Positions 1 to 9,190 of a stretch of 64,000 nucleotides of DNA are shown one piece after another. Location of the stretch: assembly GCA_014380365.1 (NCBI GenBank), contig JACMJZ010000031.1, positions 124,001 to 188,000 of the forward strand. Direction: 5' to 3'. The position numbers and the translations under genes were made by a program. Position 1 is the first letter of the stretch; each line of letters starts with the position of its first letter. Source of the stretch: Pyrinomonadaceae bacterium. Lineage in GTDB: Bacteria > Acidobacteriota > Blastocatellia > Pyrinomonadales > Pyrinomonadaceae. The notes under the pieces were generated by a model. The model did no database searches. It saw only the letters and a list, made by a program, of their open reading frames with translations, and had not been told where the DNA came from.

Positions 1-578
1 AGTTTCCAGCCGAGTGGAAGTGCCGCAGCGGCCAGAAGAATTTTGATGATGTCGCCAGGGATAAACTTCAGGACCGTGAGTTGGAACGCGGCTATTGCCG
101 GCGTTTGTGTGACCAAGGCAAACCAGGCCCAGCCGCTCAACATTATTACGATTGAACCGATGGCCATCGCCACGACAGCCGTCGGGAATCGCTTGTCCCA
201 ACCGTTTTCCGCAAAAGCGCCGGTGATAAATGCGGCGGCAGGAAACGCGACCAGGTAGCCGCCCGTTGGCCCAAAGAGATGAGCAATGCCGCTGTGACCA
301 CCATAGAAGAATGGCAAACCACTAGCGCCTTCAATCAGATACACAATCATCGCCATCGCGCCCAGACGCGACCCCAGCAACGCGCCGGTAAGTAATACAG
401 CAAAGCTCTGGCCGGTGATGGGAACAGGCCCGATTGGAATTACCACCTGGGCAGAAAGCGCCACCAGCAAACTAAACGCAACTACGATGGAAACGGAGCG
501 CGTCCAGTCAACCGGATAAAGCGCAGCACCCAGAAGCGTCTCGGCTGGCATCGCTGGTTGTTGATATGCAGTACTCAT
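1..578 (-). CDS. bioY: BioY family biotin transporter (3' end cut by window)
   Basis: Substrate-binding membrane subunit (S component) of an ECF-type biotin importer. Read on the minus strand from ATG at 578, 192 residues are visible and no stop is reached before the window edge. The family is about 190-200 residues, so only a few C-terminal residues are missing. The protein is almost entirely hydrophobic, with about six membrane segments. Family-typical stretches are ITGQSFAVLLTGALLGSRLG in the first third and FGPTGGYLVAFPAAAF in the middle. No BioM/BioN energizing subunits are visible here, so it works alone or with subunits encoded elsewhere. The next gene on this strand is the pyrophosphatase. 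No biotin-repressor operator was recognised in the short gap. Confidence 0.9.
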   Translation of the reverse strand, partial: MSTAYQQPAMPAETLLGAALYPVDWTRSVSIVVAFSLLVALSAQVVIPIGPVPITGQSFAVLLTGALLGSRLGAMAMIVYLIEGASGLPFFYGGHSGIAHLFGPTGGYLVAFPAAAFITGAFAENGWDKRFPTAVVAMAIGSIVIMLSGWAWFALVTQTPAIAAFQLTVLKFIPGDIIKILLAAAALPLGWK

Positions 579-591
579 AAATGACCTGGTG

Positions 592-657
592 TCGAGTTTG
601 GGTTCGGAGTTTGGAGTTAATCATACCCCGAAATTCAAAACTCGCAACCCATAGTTA
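592..657. repeat. degenerate inverted repeat between hppA and bioY
   Basis: One arm is GAGTTTGGGTTCGGAGTTTGG (from about 594) and the other, after a short spacer, ends AAACTCGCAACCC (to about 651). The arms pair imperfectly. It lies immediately after the hppA TAG stop and resembles the other gap-filling palindromes in this window, but it is weaker. Confidence 0.45.
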
Positions 658-659
658 GT

Positions 660-3434
660 CTAGTCCTGTTGATCCCTGGGCGGCAGCGGCTGCGGGTTAA
701 GTGAGACCTCGTCGCCGGGTCGCACGCCTGCCGGCGGCAGGGGCTGCGGGTTGAGTTCGACGATCTCACCTGGTCTAACGATACCCGGTGGTTCGGGCTG
801 CGGATTAAGACTGACGATTCCACCTGGTGGCAGGGGCTGCGGATTGAGCGAGACCAGATCGCCCGGTGCCAAATTTCCAATTCGCATCGTATGGAACGAG
901 CGCCAGACAAAAACAGTTGAAGCAAGGAAGAATATCGCCGCCAGCACGTGGCTAATCATTGGCCCATTCTCACCAAATTGGCCGCGAGGGTCAGCAATTG
1001 AAACCGCGAGCTCAACTGCGAGCAAGCCGAACAACGTGGTGAACTTGATTACCGGATTCAGCGCCACTGACGAAGTATCTTTGAATGGATCGCCCACCGT
1101 GTCGCCTACCACTGTGGCATCGTGTAGCGCCGTGCCTTTCTGTTTTAGGTCCACTTCAACCACCTTCTTCGCGTTGTCCCAGGCGCCGCCGGCGTTGGCC
1201 ATGAAGATTGCCTGATACAGACCAAAGATGGCGATCGAAATCAAATAGCCAATGAAGAAGAACGGCTCGACAAAAGCGAACGCCAGGGTGGAGAAAAAGA
1301 TCGTCAGGAAGATATTGAACATGCCCTTCTGCGCATACTGCGTGCAGATCTCGACGACCTTCTTACTATCTTCAACAGAAGCTTTCTCCGCTCCGTCCAG
1401 GCGGATGTTGGCCTTGATGAACTCCACCGCGCGATAGGCCCCGGTGGTTACCGCCTGAATCGACGCGCCGGTGAACCAGTAAATCACCGCGCCACCCGAT
1501 ATCAAGCCCAGCACAAACGGCGCGTGCAAGAGCGACAGATTCTCCGTTCTGGTGGTGAGTCCGTCGGTCAGAGTCATCATGATCGAAAAGATCATGGTGG
1601 TGGCGCCGACCACTGCCGTGCCAATCAGAACCGGTTTGGCAGTCGCCTTAAACGTATTGCCCGCGCCATCGTTTTCTTCGAGCAAGTGTTTCGCGCGCGC
1701 GAAGTTTACGTTCATGTTGAAGTCGCGCTTGACGTCAGCTTCGACGTTGGGCACCTGTTCGATCAGCGACAACTCGTAAACCGACTGGGCGTTGTCGGTC
1801 ACCGGGCCATAGGAGTCAACGGCGATTGTTACCGGTCCCATACCGAGGAAGCCAAAAGCTACCAGGCCGAAAGCGAATACCGGCGCCGCGACCATCAGGG
1901 CGTCGAGGCCCATGGTGCTGAAGTAATAAGCCACCGACATCAGGCCGACGATAGCAAGGCCCAGCCAGTACGCCGAAAAGTTTCCGGCTACGAGTCCGGA
2001 AAGAATGTTGAGTGACGGCCCGCCTTCGCGTGAAGACGTGACCACTTCCTGTACATGCAGCGACTCGGTCGAAGTGAAAATCTTGACCAGCTCGGGAATG
2101 ATTGCGCCCGCGAGCGTGCCGCACGAAATGATTATTGAGAGCTTCCACCAGAGGCTGGTGTCGCCGCCGAGCGTCGGAATAGTCAGATACGAAGTGATGA
2201 ACGTCACGCCGACCGAAAGAATGGACGTGATCCAAACCAGGGAAGTTAGCGGTGCTTCGAAGTTCATCTTGTCAGCGTTGCGGTACCGCGCTTTCGCGAT
2301 TGCATCGTTGATGAAATACGAAGCGGCGCTAGCGATGACCATCATGATGCGCATCACGAAGATCCAAACGAGCAACTGAACCTGGACAGTTTCACCGCGC
2401 ACGCCCAACAAGATGAAGGTGATCAGGGCCACGCCGGTGACGCCGTAAGTTTCAAAGCCATCAGCGCTGGGGCCGACTGAGTCGCCCGCGTTGTCGCCAG
2501 TGCAGTCGGCAATCACGCCCGGGTTGCGCGCGTCGTCTTCCTTGATCTTGAAGACGATCTTCATCAGGTCAGCGCCGATGTCGGCAATCTTGGTAAAGAT
2601 GCCGCCGGCGATACGCAGGGCTGCGGCGCCGAGTGATTCACCAATTGCGAAGCCGATGAAGCAGGGGCCGGCGTAGTCGCCGGGAATAAACAGCAGGATG
2701 CAAAGCATGATCAGCAGCTCGACGCTGATCAGCATCATGCCGATGCTCATTCCGGCTTTAAGTGGAATTGCGTAGAGGGGAAACGGTTTGCCTTCGAGAC
2801 TGGCGAAGGCGGTGCGCGAGTTGGCGAAGGTGTTAACGCGAATGCCGAACCACGCGACGCCGTAACTGCCGGCGATGCCGATCAAACTGAAAGCCAGGAT
2901 GATGATCACCCGGAATGGCTCCATCCCCGAGAGCACGCCGAAGTAAAGGATGATGACGATGCCGATGAAGACTTCAAGAATCAGAATGAACTTGCCCTGC
3001 GTGATCAGATAGGTCTTGCACGTCTCGTAGATAAGCTCCGAGATTTCCCGCATCGCCTGATGAACCGGCAGCTTTTTCAAGTTCATGTACATCGCCAGAC
3101 CAAACAGCAGGCCGAGGATGCAAACGATGATTCCCATCAGCAACAAGTTGTGCCCATCAACACTGCCGCCAAAGAACGTGACGCTACCGAGGTCGGGCAG
3201 GATTAGATTGGCCTCGCCTCCGCCGTGTGACTGAGCAAAAACCGGCGACGCGGAAACTGCCATGCCTGCCAAAGCGGCGGCAAGTGTCAGCCCCGTTCGA
3301 CGAATCCGCCGAGTTCGCGCGCTAACCAGAGACAGAATGCCCGCACCCGCCTTGTTGTTAGTATTTTTTCGAATAAGCAATGCTGCCAAGCAAACTGTTA
3401 GCAGGCTGATAATTGAGACCAGCGATATTTCCAC
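660..3434 (-). CDS. hppA: membrane-bound proton-translocating pyrophosphatase with repeated C-terminal tail
   Basis: Integral membrane pump that couples hydrolysis of pyrophosphate to cation export. It has 924 residues and starts at GTG (3434), preceded by AAAGGA at suitable spacing. Family signatures are DIGADL (284-289) and DNAGDSVGPSADGFETYG (314-331). In the stretch GNTFKATAKP (592-601), Lys596 lies where potassium-independent enzymes carry Lys and potassium-dependent ones Ala, so potassium-independent activity is inferred. The N-terminus is odd: a first hydrophobic segment, a basic loop, then a second signal-like segment ending near SPVFAQS (about 62-69). The last 70 residues (855-924) lie outside the normal pump fold and hold four copies of LNPQP(L/E)PP. 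The protein is longer than the usual 660-800 residues because of these end extensions. Confidence 0.95.
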   Translation of the reverse strand: MEISLVSIISLLTVCLAALLIRKNTNNKAGAGILSLVSARTRRIRRTGLTLAAALAGMAVSASPVFAQSHGGGEANLILPDLGSVTFFGGSVDGHNLLLMGIIVCILGLLFGLAMYMNLKKLPVHQAMREISELIYETCKTYLITQGKFILILEVFIGIVIILYFGVLSGMEPFRVIIILAFSLIGIAGSYGVAWFGIRVNTFANSRTAFASLEGKPFPLYAIPLKAGMSIGMMLISVELLIMLCILLFIPGDYAGPCFIGFAIGESLGAAALRIAGGIFTKIADIGADLMKIVFKIKEDDARNPGVIADCTGDNAGDSVGPSADGFETYGVTGVALITFILLGVRGETVQVQLLVWIFVMRIMMVIASAASYFINDAIAKARYRNADKMNFEAPLTSLVWITSILSVGVTFITSYLTIPTLGGDTSLWWKLSIIISCGTLAGAIIPELVKIFTSTESLHVQEVVTSSREGGPSLNILSGLVAGNFSAYWLGLAIVGLMSVAYYFSTMGLDALMVAAPVFAFGLVAFGFLGMGPVTIAVDSYGPVTDNAQSVYELSLIEQVPNVEADVKRDFNMNVNFARAKHLLEENDGAGNTFKATAKPVLIGTAVVGATTMIFSIMMTLTDGLTTRTENLSLLHAPFVLGLISGGAVIYWFTGASIQAVTTGAYRAVEFIKANIRLDGAEKASVEDSKKVVEICTQYAQKGMFNIFLTIFFSTLAFAFVEPFFFIGYLISIAIFGLYQAIFMANAGGAWDNAKKVVEVDLKQKGTALHDATVVGDTVGDPFKDTSSVALNPVIKFTTLFGLLAVELAVSIADPRGQFGENGPMISHVLAAIFFLASTVFVWRSFHTMRIGNLAPGDLVSLNPQPLPPGGIVSLNPQPEPPGIVRPGEIVELNPQPLPPAGVRPGDEVSLNPQPLPPRDQQD

Positions 3435-3707
3435 GATTGTGTGATTCCTTTCGGTCGTTTAATAAGCGGTGGGGACAATTCTCGCCCCCTTGGTTAACAG
3501 TGGGCAGCGGCAGCGCTGACAATCGTCTTTGCCAAAAGCGCATATTATTGCCGATTTAGGGTGAGCTGTCCAACTGGGGAGTGAACCACTGGCACCAGTT
3601 CTGCTCCTGGAAAGCATCGATTGCGCAGCTTCTTTCCAAGGCTCGGAATACTCTGAGTACGGTCCGAACGATAAAGAAATGCCTACCCCTGTGCGCACTG
3701 GAATTAT
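3435..3707. other. gene-poor gap upstream of hppA and the FAD operon
   Basis: Divergent intergenic stretch. It presumably holds the hppA promoter on the minus strand. Short open frames here have no recognisable protein character. No strong inverted repeat was found, unlike most other gaps in this window. Confidence 0.4.
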
Positions 3708-3736
3708 TTGACTTTTCGCGCTCAAGAGTCTATGTT
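3708..3736 (+). promoter_or_regulatory. sigma70-like promoter for the FAD/kinase/receiver/HEAT operon
   Basis: TTGACT (3708-3713), 17 bases, then TATGTT (3731-3736). Both boxes are near consensus and the spacing is ideal. It points toward the ATG at 3935, giving a leader of about 190 bases. Seen in sequence; activity is inferred. Confidence 0.5.
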
Positions 3737-3934
3737 GCGCGCGTTTCGCATTAGACTGGATGCTGGCGGGAACCTCCGAACGGTAGATTCAATCGGTCCA
3801 GTCGCTAAGATCGAATATGATTTCGAGACGAGGCGAAACGGTGATGTACTCACAATCATGAGTGGAAAGTATTAGCTCGATCACTCCGCCCGGTTTTGTT
3901 TCACAACCCAAGTTTCGAAGGAGAAGCCTCTACC

Positions 3935-5284
3935 ATGACCCTCTTCTCATCAGCCCTCCCCATTCTTGACGTAGACGTAGTTATTGTTGGCGGCGGAATT
4001 CAGGGTCTGTGGCTGCTTGCGGATCTCATCGATGCAGGCTATCAGACAATTTTGCTGGAGAGACAAAGACCCGGATTCGGCCAAACCGGACATGCTCACG
4101 TGTTTCTCCATGAGGGCCACCTCTACGCGAGCATGCTCAGAGAACAACAGAACGATGCCGTGCAGCGTGTCATGCCTTTGCTGACGGCGAATGGTCTTTG
4201 GGAGACCGCATTGGCAGGCGGGCGGCTACAGAAAGCGAAAGCTTTACGAAGTGAATTTTTTATCGGCTGGAGCAACGTGGTGAGCGGCCTGGAGTTTGCA
4301 AACCGCTGCGCCTTGGCAAACCTTCACTGTGACAGAATCGATCAGATGCCCGGGAAGTTCGGAGCCTGGGCCAATCTTCCAAGCCTGTACCAGAGCAAGG
4401 GTGTTTGCCTTGAGTCGAGCGTCCTCCTCGATCAGTTGCTGACCTTCAGCGACATCCGCAAGCGGGTTGGCTGCTGTCACAAGATAAGTGTCGAAGCCAA
4501 TGAATTAGGAAGCTACGATTTTCTCGCCGAGCACGACTCTGAACTTGCTGAGAAGAATACCCGCACGCTGTCTCTTCAAGTCAGAGCTCGAGCGGTAGTG
4601 CTTTCGGCCGGAACCGGGAATGAACATCTGATAGACCACCTCTTTGAAGGACCGACGCGTCAGCCCAATCCGAAAGCTACGAAGCAGCAAACGGTTAAGA
4701 CTTTCATGCTGGTGGTTCGCCATCTGAACGGCTCGTTGCCTCCGGTCACCGGCATGTTTCCGGATTTCGGCGGCATCTTCATGGTGTCTCGTGAAGATGC
4801 GCAAGGCCGGACCGTTTGGCTGATAGGCGACAGACAACGCCAATTGGTGACGGTACCGGGCGAAATGACCACCCTTGATGCCATCACCTGGTTTCAAAAC
4901 TTAAAGAAGGCACTGGCGACATTGCTTCCGCAACTCATTGATGACCCTAATAATTACGAATGGGGCATCTATGAAGCAATCAAGGCTGAGCCCTGGAGGG
5001 ATAAATCAGGCGCCGGCGCCGGTGGCGGATTTCCCGTGGGCTTTCACGTGCATGAACATCCTCTGAAGCCCGTTTGGTTGGCCTGGCCCGGCCTTTTAAC
5101 CTTCGCCCCGCTAGTCGCCAGTTCAATTGTGACTGGTCTCCAGCAGAAAGTGGTTTCGTCTTCATCGACGGATTGGGACTTGTGGGAACGCTTTCGCTTT
5201 ACCTTGCCTGCCGGAGAGTGTCGCTGGAAAAAGACTCCTCTCCAAACTTGGAAAGACTTCAACACTTGTTTCTCGCAATCTTGA
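3935..5284 (+). CDS. FAD-dependent oxidoreductase (DAO-like)
   Basis: Predicted soluble flavoprotein of 449 residues. The N-terminal dinucleotide-binding fold is clear: DVVIVGGGIQG (about residues 14-24) and the acidic end of the second strand in LLERQ. A following segment, GQTGHAHVFLHEGHLY, is rich in His and may line the flavin site. The ATG at 3935 is preferred to a TTG 13 codons upstream because GGAGA stands about 8 bases before it. The substrate is not recognisable; amino-acid or hydroxy-acid oxidases share the fold. It is the first gene of a four-gene set, 39 bases before the histidine kinase. That context suggests the enzyme supplies or senses a redox or metabolite signal for the kinase, which is inference. 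Confidence 0.8.
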   Translation: MTLFSSALPILDVDVVIVGGGIQGLWLLADLIDAGYQTILLERQRPGFGQTGHAHVFLHEGHLYASMLREQQNDAVQRVMPLLTANGLWETALAGGRLQKAKALRSEFFIGWSNVVSGLEFANRCALANLHCDRIDQMPGKFGAWANLPSLYQSKGVCLESSVLLDQLLTFSDIRKRVGCCHKISVEANELGSYDFLAEHDSELAEKNTRTLSLQVRARAVVLSAGTGNEHLIDHLFEGPTRQPNPKATKQQTVKTFMLVVRHLNGSLPPVTGMFPDFGGIFMVSREDAQGRTVWLIGDRQRQLVTVPGEMTTLDAITWFQNLKKALATLLPQLIDDPNNYEWGIYEAIKAEPWRDKSGAGAGGGFPVGFHVHEHPLKPVWLAWPGLLTFAPLVASSIVTGLQQKVVSSSSTDWDLWERFRFTLPAGECRWKKTPLQTWKDFNTCFSQS

Positions 5285-5323
5285 CAAGCACAATAGATTG
5301 AATCTCGCCAGGACGAAGACAAA

Positions 5324-7561
5324 ATGAAAGCCACTGATTCGAAGGTTACACCTCAGACCTACTCGCTTGATTGGTTCTTGTCGTTGATAAGCGCTGACTC
5401 TATCGAAGTCATCTTTGAAGCGCTCACAGTTCGTACCAGGGAATGGATGCAGGTTTCACGGGCGGCGCTGTGGTGGCTCGATACGAGTCACAACGGCTTC
5501 CGCCTGGTGCCGGAAGGACAAAATGACAAGAAGATCGATCTCACCGCTAATTTCATTCCCTATGATGCTGCGACTAGCCTGGGACTGCTCTCGGCGGAAG
5601 ACACAACCGAATTGGCGGAGACTGTCGAGTTCAACCTTCCTGATTTCGAATTTGCCTCCAGCCTTGCCGCCCGAATTCACTATGAGGAGCGAACAACCGG
5701 AATTCTTATCGTCTTCCCAAAACAAGCCCGCTACTCATGGTCCGCAGCGGAGCGCGACCTCTTGAGCAGAATCGCTCGCAACGGCGCCGAGCTCTGCCGT
5801 AATTTCGAAAAACGCGAAAAGCTCACCCGCTTAGTCAAGCTCGTTCAGGAGATGAGTGAAAAGACCCAACTACGCGACCTGTACGATCTGGTACTGCGCG
5901 ACGGTAGAGCGCTCCTGGGTTGCGAACGCGCAGTTGTGCGGGGTCTTAACTTGCAGGACGGACACCTCACGTTTGGCGGCTCCCATCCGCCTGCGCGCGA
6001 TGGTTTTTCACTTCCCCATGGGGAAGGCATCACCGGTTTAGCGCTCGAAAAAGGCCACGCTTTCCGCGTTGATGATGTCACGACGCCTGAGTGGGCGAAG
6101 AGTTATCGTGCTCTTTGGCCCCTCCTGACGCCAACGCGGTCCGAACTCGCCGTTCCGATACTGCAAACGAAGTATCGAGTACGCGTAAAGACCACTGACG
6201 ATTTCGTTGATAAACCGTTCGGCGTTCTCAATTTTGAGAGTCCCACGGTGGCGGCGTTTTCAAGCCTGGATGAATACTGCGCCGAGGTTATTGCAGATCG
6301 GATGGCACCGGTGATGGAACGAATTGAGTATGACTTCAAGCTTGGAAAAGTACGCAAGGCCTCCCAAGACTTGGCGACTAAGCGTGATTGGGATTCGATC
6401 CTGGATACTTTGCTAGCGGAAATTCAGAATGCTTTGGGTTACGAATTTGTAAGCTTGTCGATAGTAGATCAAGATGCCGGAGTAATCAGGTGTGAGCGCG
6501 TAGTGGGGCTTCCTCCAACTGATGCTGAGAAGTTCCGCCTGGCCGCGGTCCATGGACTGGACACAAACCATGTGCAGGCAGACGTAGTGCGTCATGGTTG
6601 GACGGATGTCCCAGATCCTGAGGACTCTCGCCTTAGCAATATAAGCAAACAGTTTGGTCTCGCCGGCATGATTCGCGTTTTTATTCCGATGAAAGTTACC
6701 TCACGTAATGAGGTCATTGGAACTGTTAGCGCTGGTTATGATCGCACCTACCGAAAGCATATTTACTGGCGAGATATTCAGCTCCTGAGAATACTGGTAG
6801 CGTTTGGAACGAACGCGATGGAATTGTTGGACCGCGGAAGAATAGATCGCGTGGGTCATGAGATGAACGCGCCGTTGACCGCAGTTCGTGCAAACCTTCA
6901 GCGGTTGCGTCGCAAGCGCGAGAAACTCTCGGAAGAGCAAATCGATCTAGCTCTCGAAGACATGGAGACTGATGCCAATGTGCTCCACTTCCAAATGCAG
7001 CAGTTGTCCTACGTACTGGGCGGAAAGATTGCGGACATCCTCGGACAGCCGCTAAACCTCGAGCCGGTATTAATGTTCAAGGATATTATTATCAAAACTC
7101 TAAGCCAGCTCAAATCTCTAGTCCGTGATGAAGGTCTGGATCCGCGCAAGGTTTCATATAACGAGGCGGACATACATAAAGTTAAGCGAATTGAGGTGGA
7201 CAAAAGCAAGATAAGTCAGGTCATCTTTAACCTTTTTATGAATGCTGTGAAGTATGCCGATAATCCTGAAAGCTTTGAGATTCGAGTGGGCGCGGAGGAG
7301 GAGCGGGATCACTACGTAATCTCTTTTTCTGACTGGGGGATTGGCGTCCCAGAGGGTTTGAAGGACCGGATATTCGAAGAGCGTTTTCGGGCGCCAAACG
7401 TTCGGAAGGTGGCTGGCTCGGGACTTGGTCTCACGATCGCGAGAGAGATCATGCGCAAACATGGCGGAGACCTCATCCTCCAAAAACGCTATAAGCCTAC
7501 AGAGTTTCACTTGATTTTCCCCAAACGACCTAGGAGGCGCCATGAGAATAATGTTCGTTGA
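5324..7561 (+). CDS. multi-GAF sensor histidine kinase
   Basis: Soluble sensor kinase of 745 residues with no membrane segment. I read three GAF-like sensory domains (about 20-165, 185-335 and 360-505). A HisKA helix follows with the phospho-acceptor His512 in GHEMNAPLTAVRANL, then an ATPase domain. The N box is QVIFNLFMNAVKYA, the G1 box DWGIGVPEG, the F box FEERFRAP and the G2 box GSGLGLTIAREIM. All catalytic boxes look intact. The ligand of the GAF domains cannot be told from sequence; the lack of membrane anchors implies a cytosolic signal. Its stop lies 20 bases inside the receiver gene, so the two are translationally coupled and probably form a cognate pair. Confidence 0.92.
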   Translation: MKATDSKVTPQTYSLDWFLSLISADSIEVIFEALTVRTREWMQVSRAALWWLDTSHNGFRLVPEGQNDKKIDLTANFIPYDAATSLGLLSAEDTTELAETVEFNLPDFEFASSLAARIHYEERTTGILIVFPKQARYSWSAAERDLLSRIARNGAELCRNFEKREKLTRLVKLVQEMSEKTQLRDLYDLVLRDGRALLGCERAVVRGLNLQDGHLTFGGSHPPARDGFSLPHGEGITGLALEKGHAFRVDDVTTPEWAKSYRALWPLLTPTRSELAVPILQTKYRVRVKTTDDFVDKPFGVLNFESPTVAAFSSLDEYCAEVIADRMAPVMERIEYDFKLGKVRKASQDLATKRDWDSILDTLLAEIQNALGYEFVSLSIVDQDAGVIRCERVVGLPPTDAEKFRLAAVHGLDTNHVQADVVRHGWTDVPDPEDSRLSNISKQFGLAGMIRVFIPMKVTSRNEVIGTVSAGYDRTYRKHIYWRDIQLLRILVAFGTNAMELLDRGRIDRVGHEMNAPLTAVRANLQRLRRKREKLSEEQIDLALEDMETDANVLHFQMQQLSYVLGGKIADILGQPLNLEPVLMFKDIIIKTLSQLKSLVRDEGLDPRKVSYNEADIHKVKRIEVDKSKISQVIFNLFMNAVKYADNPESFEIRVGAEEERDHYVISFSDWGIGVPEGLKDRIFEERFRAPNVRKVAGSGLGLTIAREIMRKHGGDLILQKRYKPTEFHLIFPKRPRRRHENNVR

Positions 7562-7973
7562 CGACGAGCGGCGGCGGATGCGGCTGTATGTCGAAGAATT
7601 GCAAGACAACGGTCACGAAGTCTTGTTTGAAGACAATGTTGATTCTGCTCTGGCGGTCATCGAGGATCCAACTAGACATTTTGACCTGTTGGTGCTTGAT
7701 ATTTCGATGCCTCCGGGCGAGACCTTCGAGTTTGAAGATACCAGAGGCGGTGCGCGTACGGGGCTAGCCTTATATGATAAGATTAGGGGTTTGAGGCCCG
7801 ACCTAAAAATCGTGGCCCTTACTAGTGTGGCTGAGCGCCGCGTAGTGGAACAATTAACACGGGAGAATCCGCGGCTTTGCCTATTCCTCAGAAAGCCTGA
7901 GAACCTACCATTTCTGTTCGCGCAAAAGGTAGAAACGTTTTTGTCGAGAACTGCGGACACCGATAATCTATGA
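7542..7973 (+). CDS. single-domain response regulator (REC)
   Basis: Stand-alone receiver of 143 residues with no output domain. Acidic pocket Asp7-Asp8, phospho-acceptor Asp53 in LLVLDISMPPG, Thr94 in ALTS and Lys118 in FLRKPE are all present. An insertion of about a dozen residues (EFEDTRGGARTG) follows the phosphorylation loop, between Asp53 and the third helix, which is unusual for CheY-like proteins. The start overlaps the kinase gene by 20 bases, and the stop overlaps the next start as ATGA. With no DNA-binding domain, its output must pass through a protein partner; the HEAT protein encoded next is the obvious candidate, by inference. Confidence 0.88.
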   Translation: MRIMFVDDERRRMRLYVEELQDNGHEVLFEDNVDSALAVIEDPTRHFDLLVLDISMPPGETFEFEDTRGGARTGLALYDKIRGLRPDLKIVALTSVAERRVVEQLTRENPRLCLFLRKPENLPFLFAQKVETFLSRTADTDNL

Positions 7974-9034
7974 GCGTGCCGAAACTCAGAAGGATCGAGG
8001 AGCGTATCGACCGAGCGCGCCGGGTTTACGAAGACACCAGTGGCGGCGTGGCGATGGTCAGCACACTGCCGCCTCAATTGAGGACCTGGGAAGAGCGGGA
8101 TGAGTATTTTAAAGTCATTGATGACGAGTTGAACACAGTGGGTCGCGTCGAAAAAGCTGATGACGCGGCGAGGTTGCACGATCGTGCCGGGGAAGCGAAT
8201 TATCTTTTGGATCTGATGGTCAATGATCATCGTGCTCGCACGCTCGCCGCCATAAATATCATTCCAGAAACCGAATTGATCTCTGCCCCGTTTATTCAGA
8301 ACAGATTCGTGGACCTGGCAATGCATGATTTCGATCCAAAGGTGAGGCGAACTGCATGGCTGCAACTTTGTCACTACCATGCTAAAGGTGAGCATCATGC
8401 CACGGCTGGCGGTAGTGATAGTCATGGAAACTTTGGTCGCGAAAGAATGCGACGTTTGTTCAACGAGTTAATGCGCGAGCGGAGTCCGCTTGGGCCGCGC
8501 GGTTCGTTCGTGGATTCCGCCCATGTTCGTGAAGGGCAGGAGAAGCTCGTGTCTGAGTTGCTGACCGCATTGGCTCGCGCGGAAGGCGATCGCAAGGAAG
8601 TCGCGCTTACTCTCAGTGAGATCGGCGGCGAAGAAGTAACCGTTTTTCTGGCGGATGCCTTGCGCTCAGAAATCGAAGAAGACAGCCCTGACGAGGAGTA
8701 CCCAATATACCTCGCTTCCGCACTTTCAAATCTCGGCGGAGCTGACGCGGTGGAAGGCCTTTTGCGCGCGGCCGATGAGGGCGCCGAGCGAGTGCGTCTT
8801 GCTGCTTTGTCCGGGCTTGAATCTCTGGCTACCGCTGGGTCCACTGCCCTACTCGAATCTCCCGAGCCCGCAACCATTGAGGGTGAAGAGATGAGGACTG
8901 CATTTGTCAACTTAGCGGAGCGTCTTTCAGCACTAATCTTTGCCTCAGAGACGCCGACCTACGTCCGCCATAAGGCCTCCGAATTACTCGATGCGGTTAG
9001 AATCTCGCTGAGGACGATCCCCGTTCACGCGTGA
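7970..9034 (+). CDS. HEAT-repeat-like protein, possible output partner of the receiver
   Basis: Cytosolic alpha-helical protein of 354 residues, no signal peptide. Helical repeats are visible around FDPKVRRTAWLQL (about 122-134) and again from about 205 to 300, with phrases such as EVALTLSEIGGEEVTVFLA and ERVRLAALSGLESLATAG typical of HEAT/PBS-lyase-like scaffolds. A His-rich linker HYHAKGEHHATAGG lies near residue 140. No catalytic motif was found. It shares ATGA with the receiver stop, so it is co-translated with it. The family is not recognised beyond the repeat fold. Its likely role is a protein-interaction platform at the end of this signalling operon. Confidence 0.7.
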   Translation: MSVPKLRRIEERIDRARRVYEDTSGGVAMVSTLPPQLRTWEERDEYFKVIDDELNTVGRVEKADDAARLHDRAGEANYLLDLMVNDHRARTLAAINIIPETELISAPFIQNRFVDLAMHDFDPKVRRTAWLQLCHYHAKGEHHATAGGSDSHGNFGRERMRRLFNELMRERSPLGPRGSFVDSAHVREGQEKLVSELLTALARAEGDRKEVALTLSEIGGEEVTVFLADALRSEIEEDSPDEEYPIYLASALSNLGGADAVEGLLRAADEGAERVRLAALSGLESLATAGSTALLESPEPATIEGEEMRTAFVNLAERLSALIFASETPTYVRHKASELLDAVRISLRTIPVHA

Positions 9035-9190
9035 AACCGCTGTCTCCTCCAATCGCAAGAAAGCATGCAACGACGAAGCCGTAGTGGGCGCGCCCTTCTC
9101 AAATGTATTCAGGTTTGAGAGAAGTCTCGCTGGGGTTGATTACTGTTGAAGCACAATTGAATCAAGGAGAACACCCGGAATGCTTGCAAG

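Noticed and set aside
1524-2015. Plus-strand open frame inside hppA
   Set aside because: It is a shadow frame of the pyrophosphatase, with Arg/His-rich composition and no family.
3459-3725. Open frame of 88 residues on the minus strand upstream of hppA
   Set aside because: No family, no leader, low-complexity composition, and it overlaps the region of the promoter at 3708.
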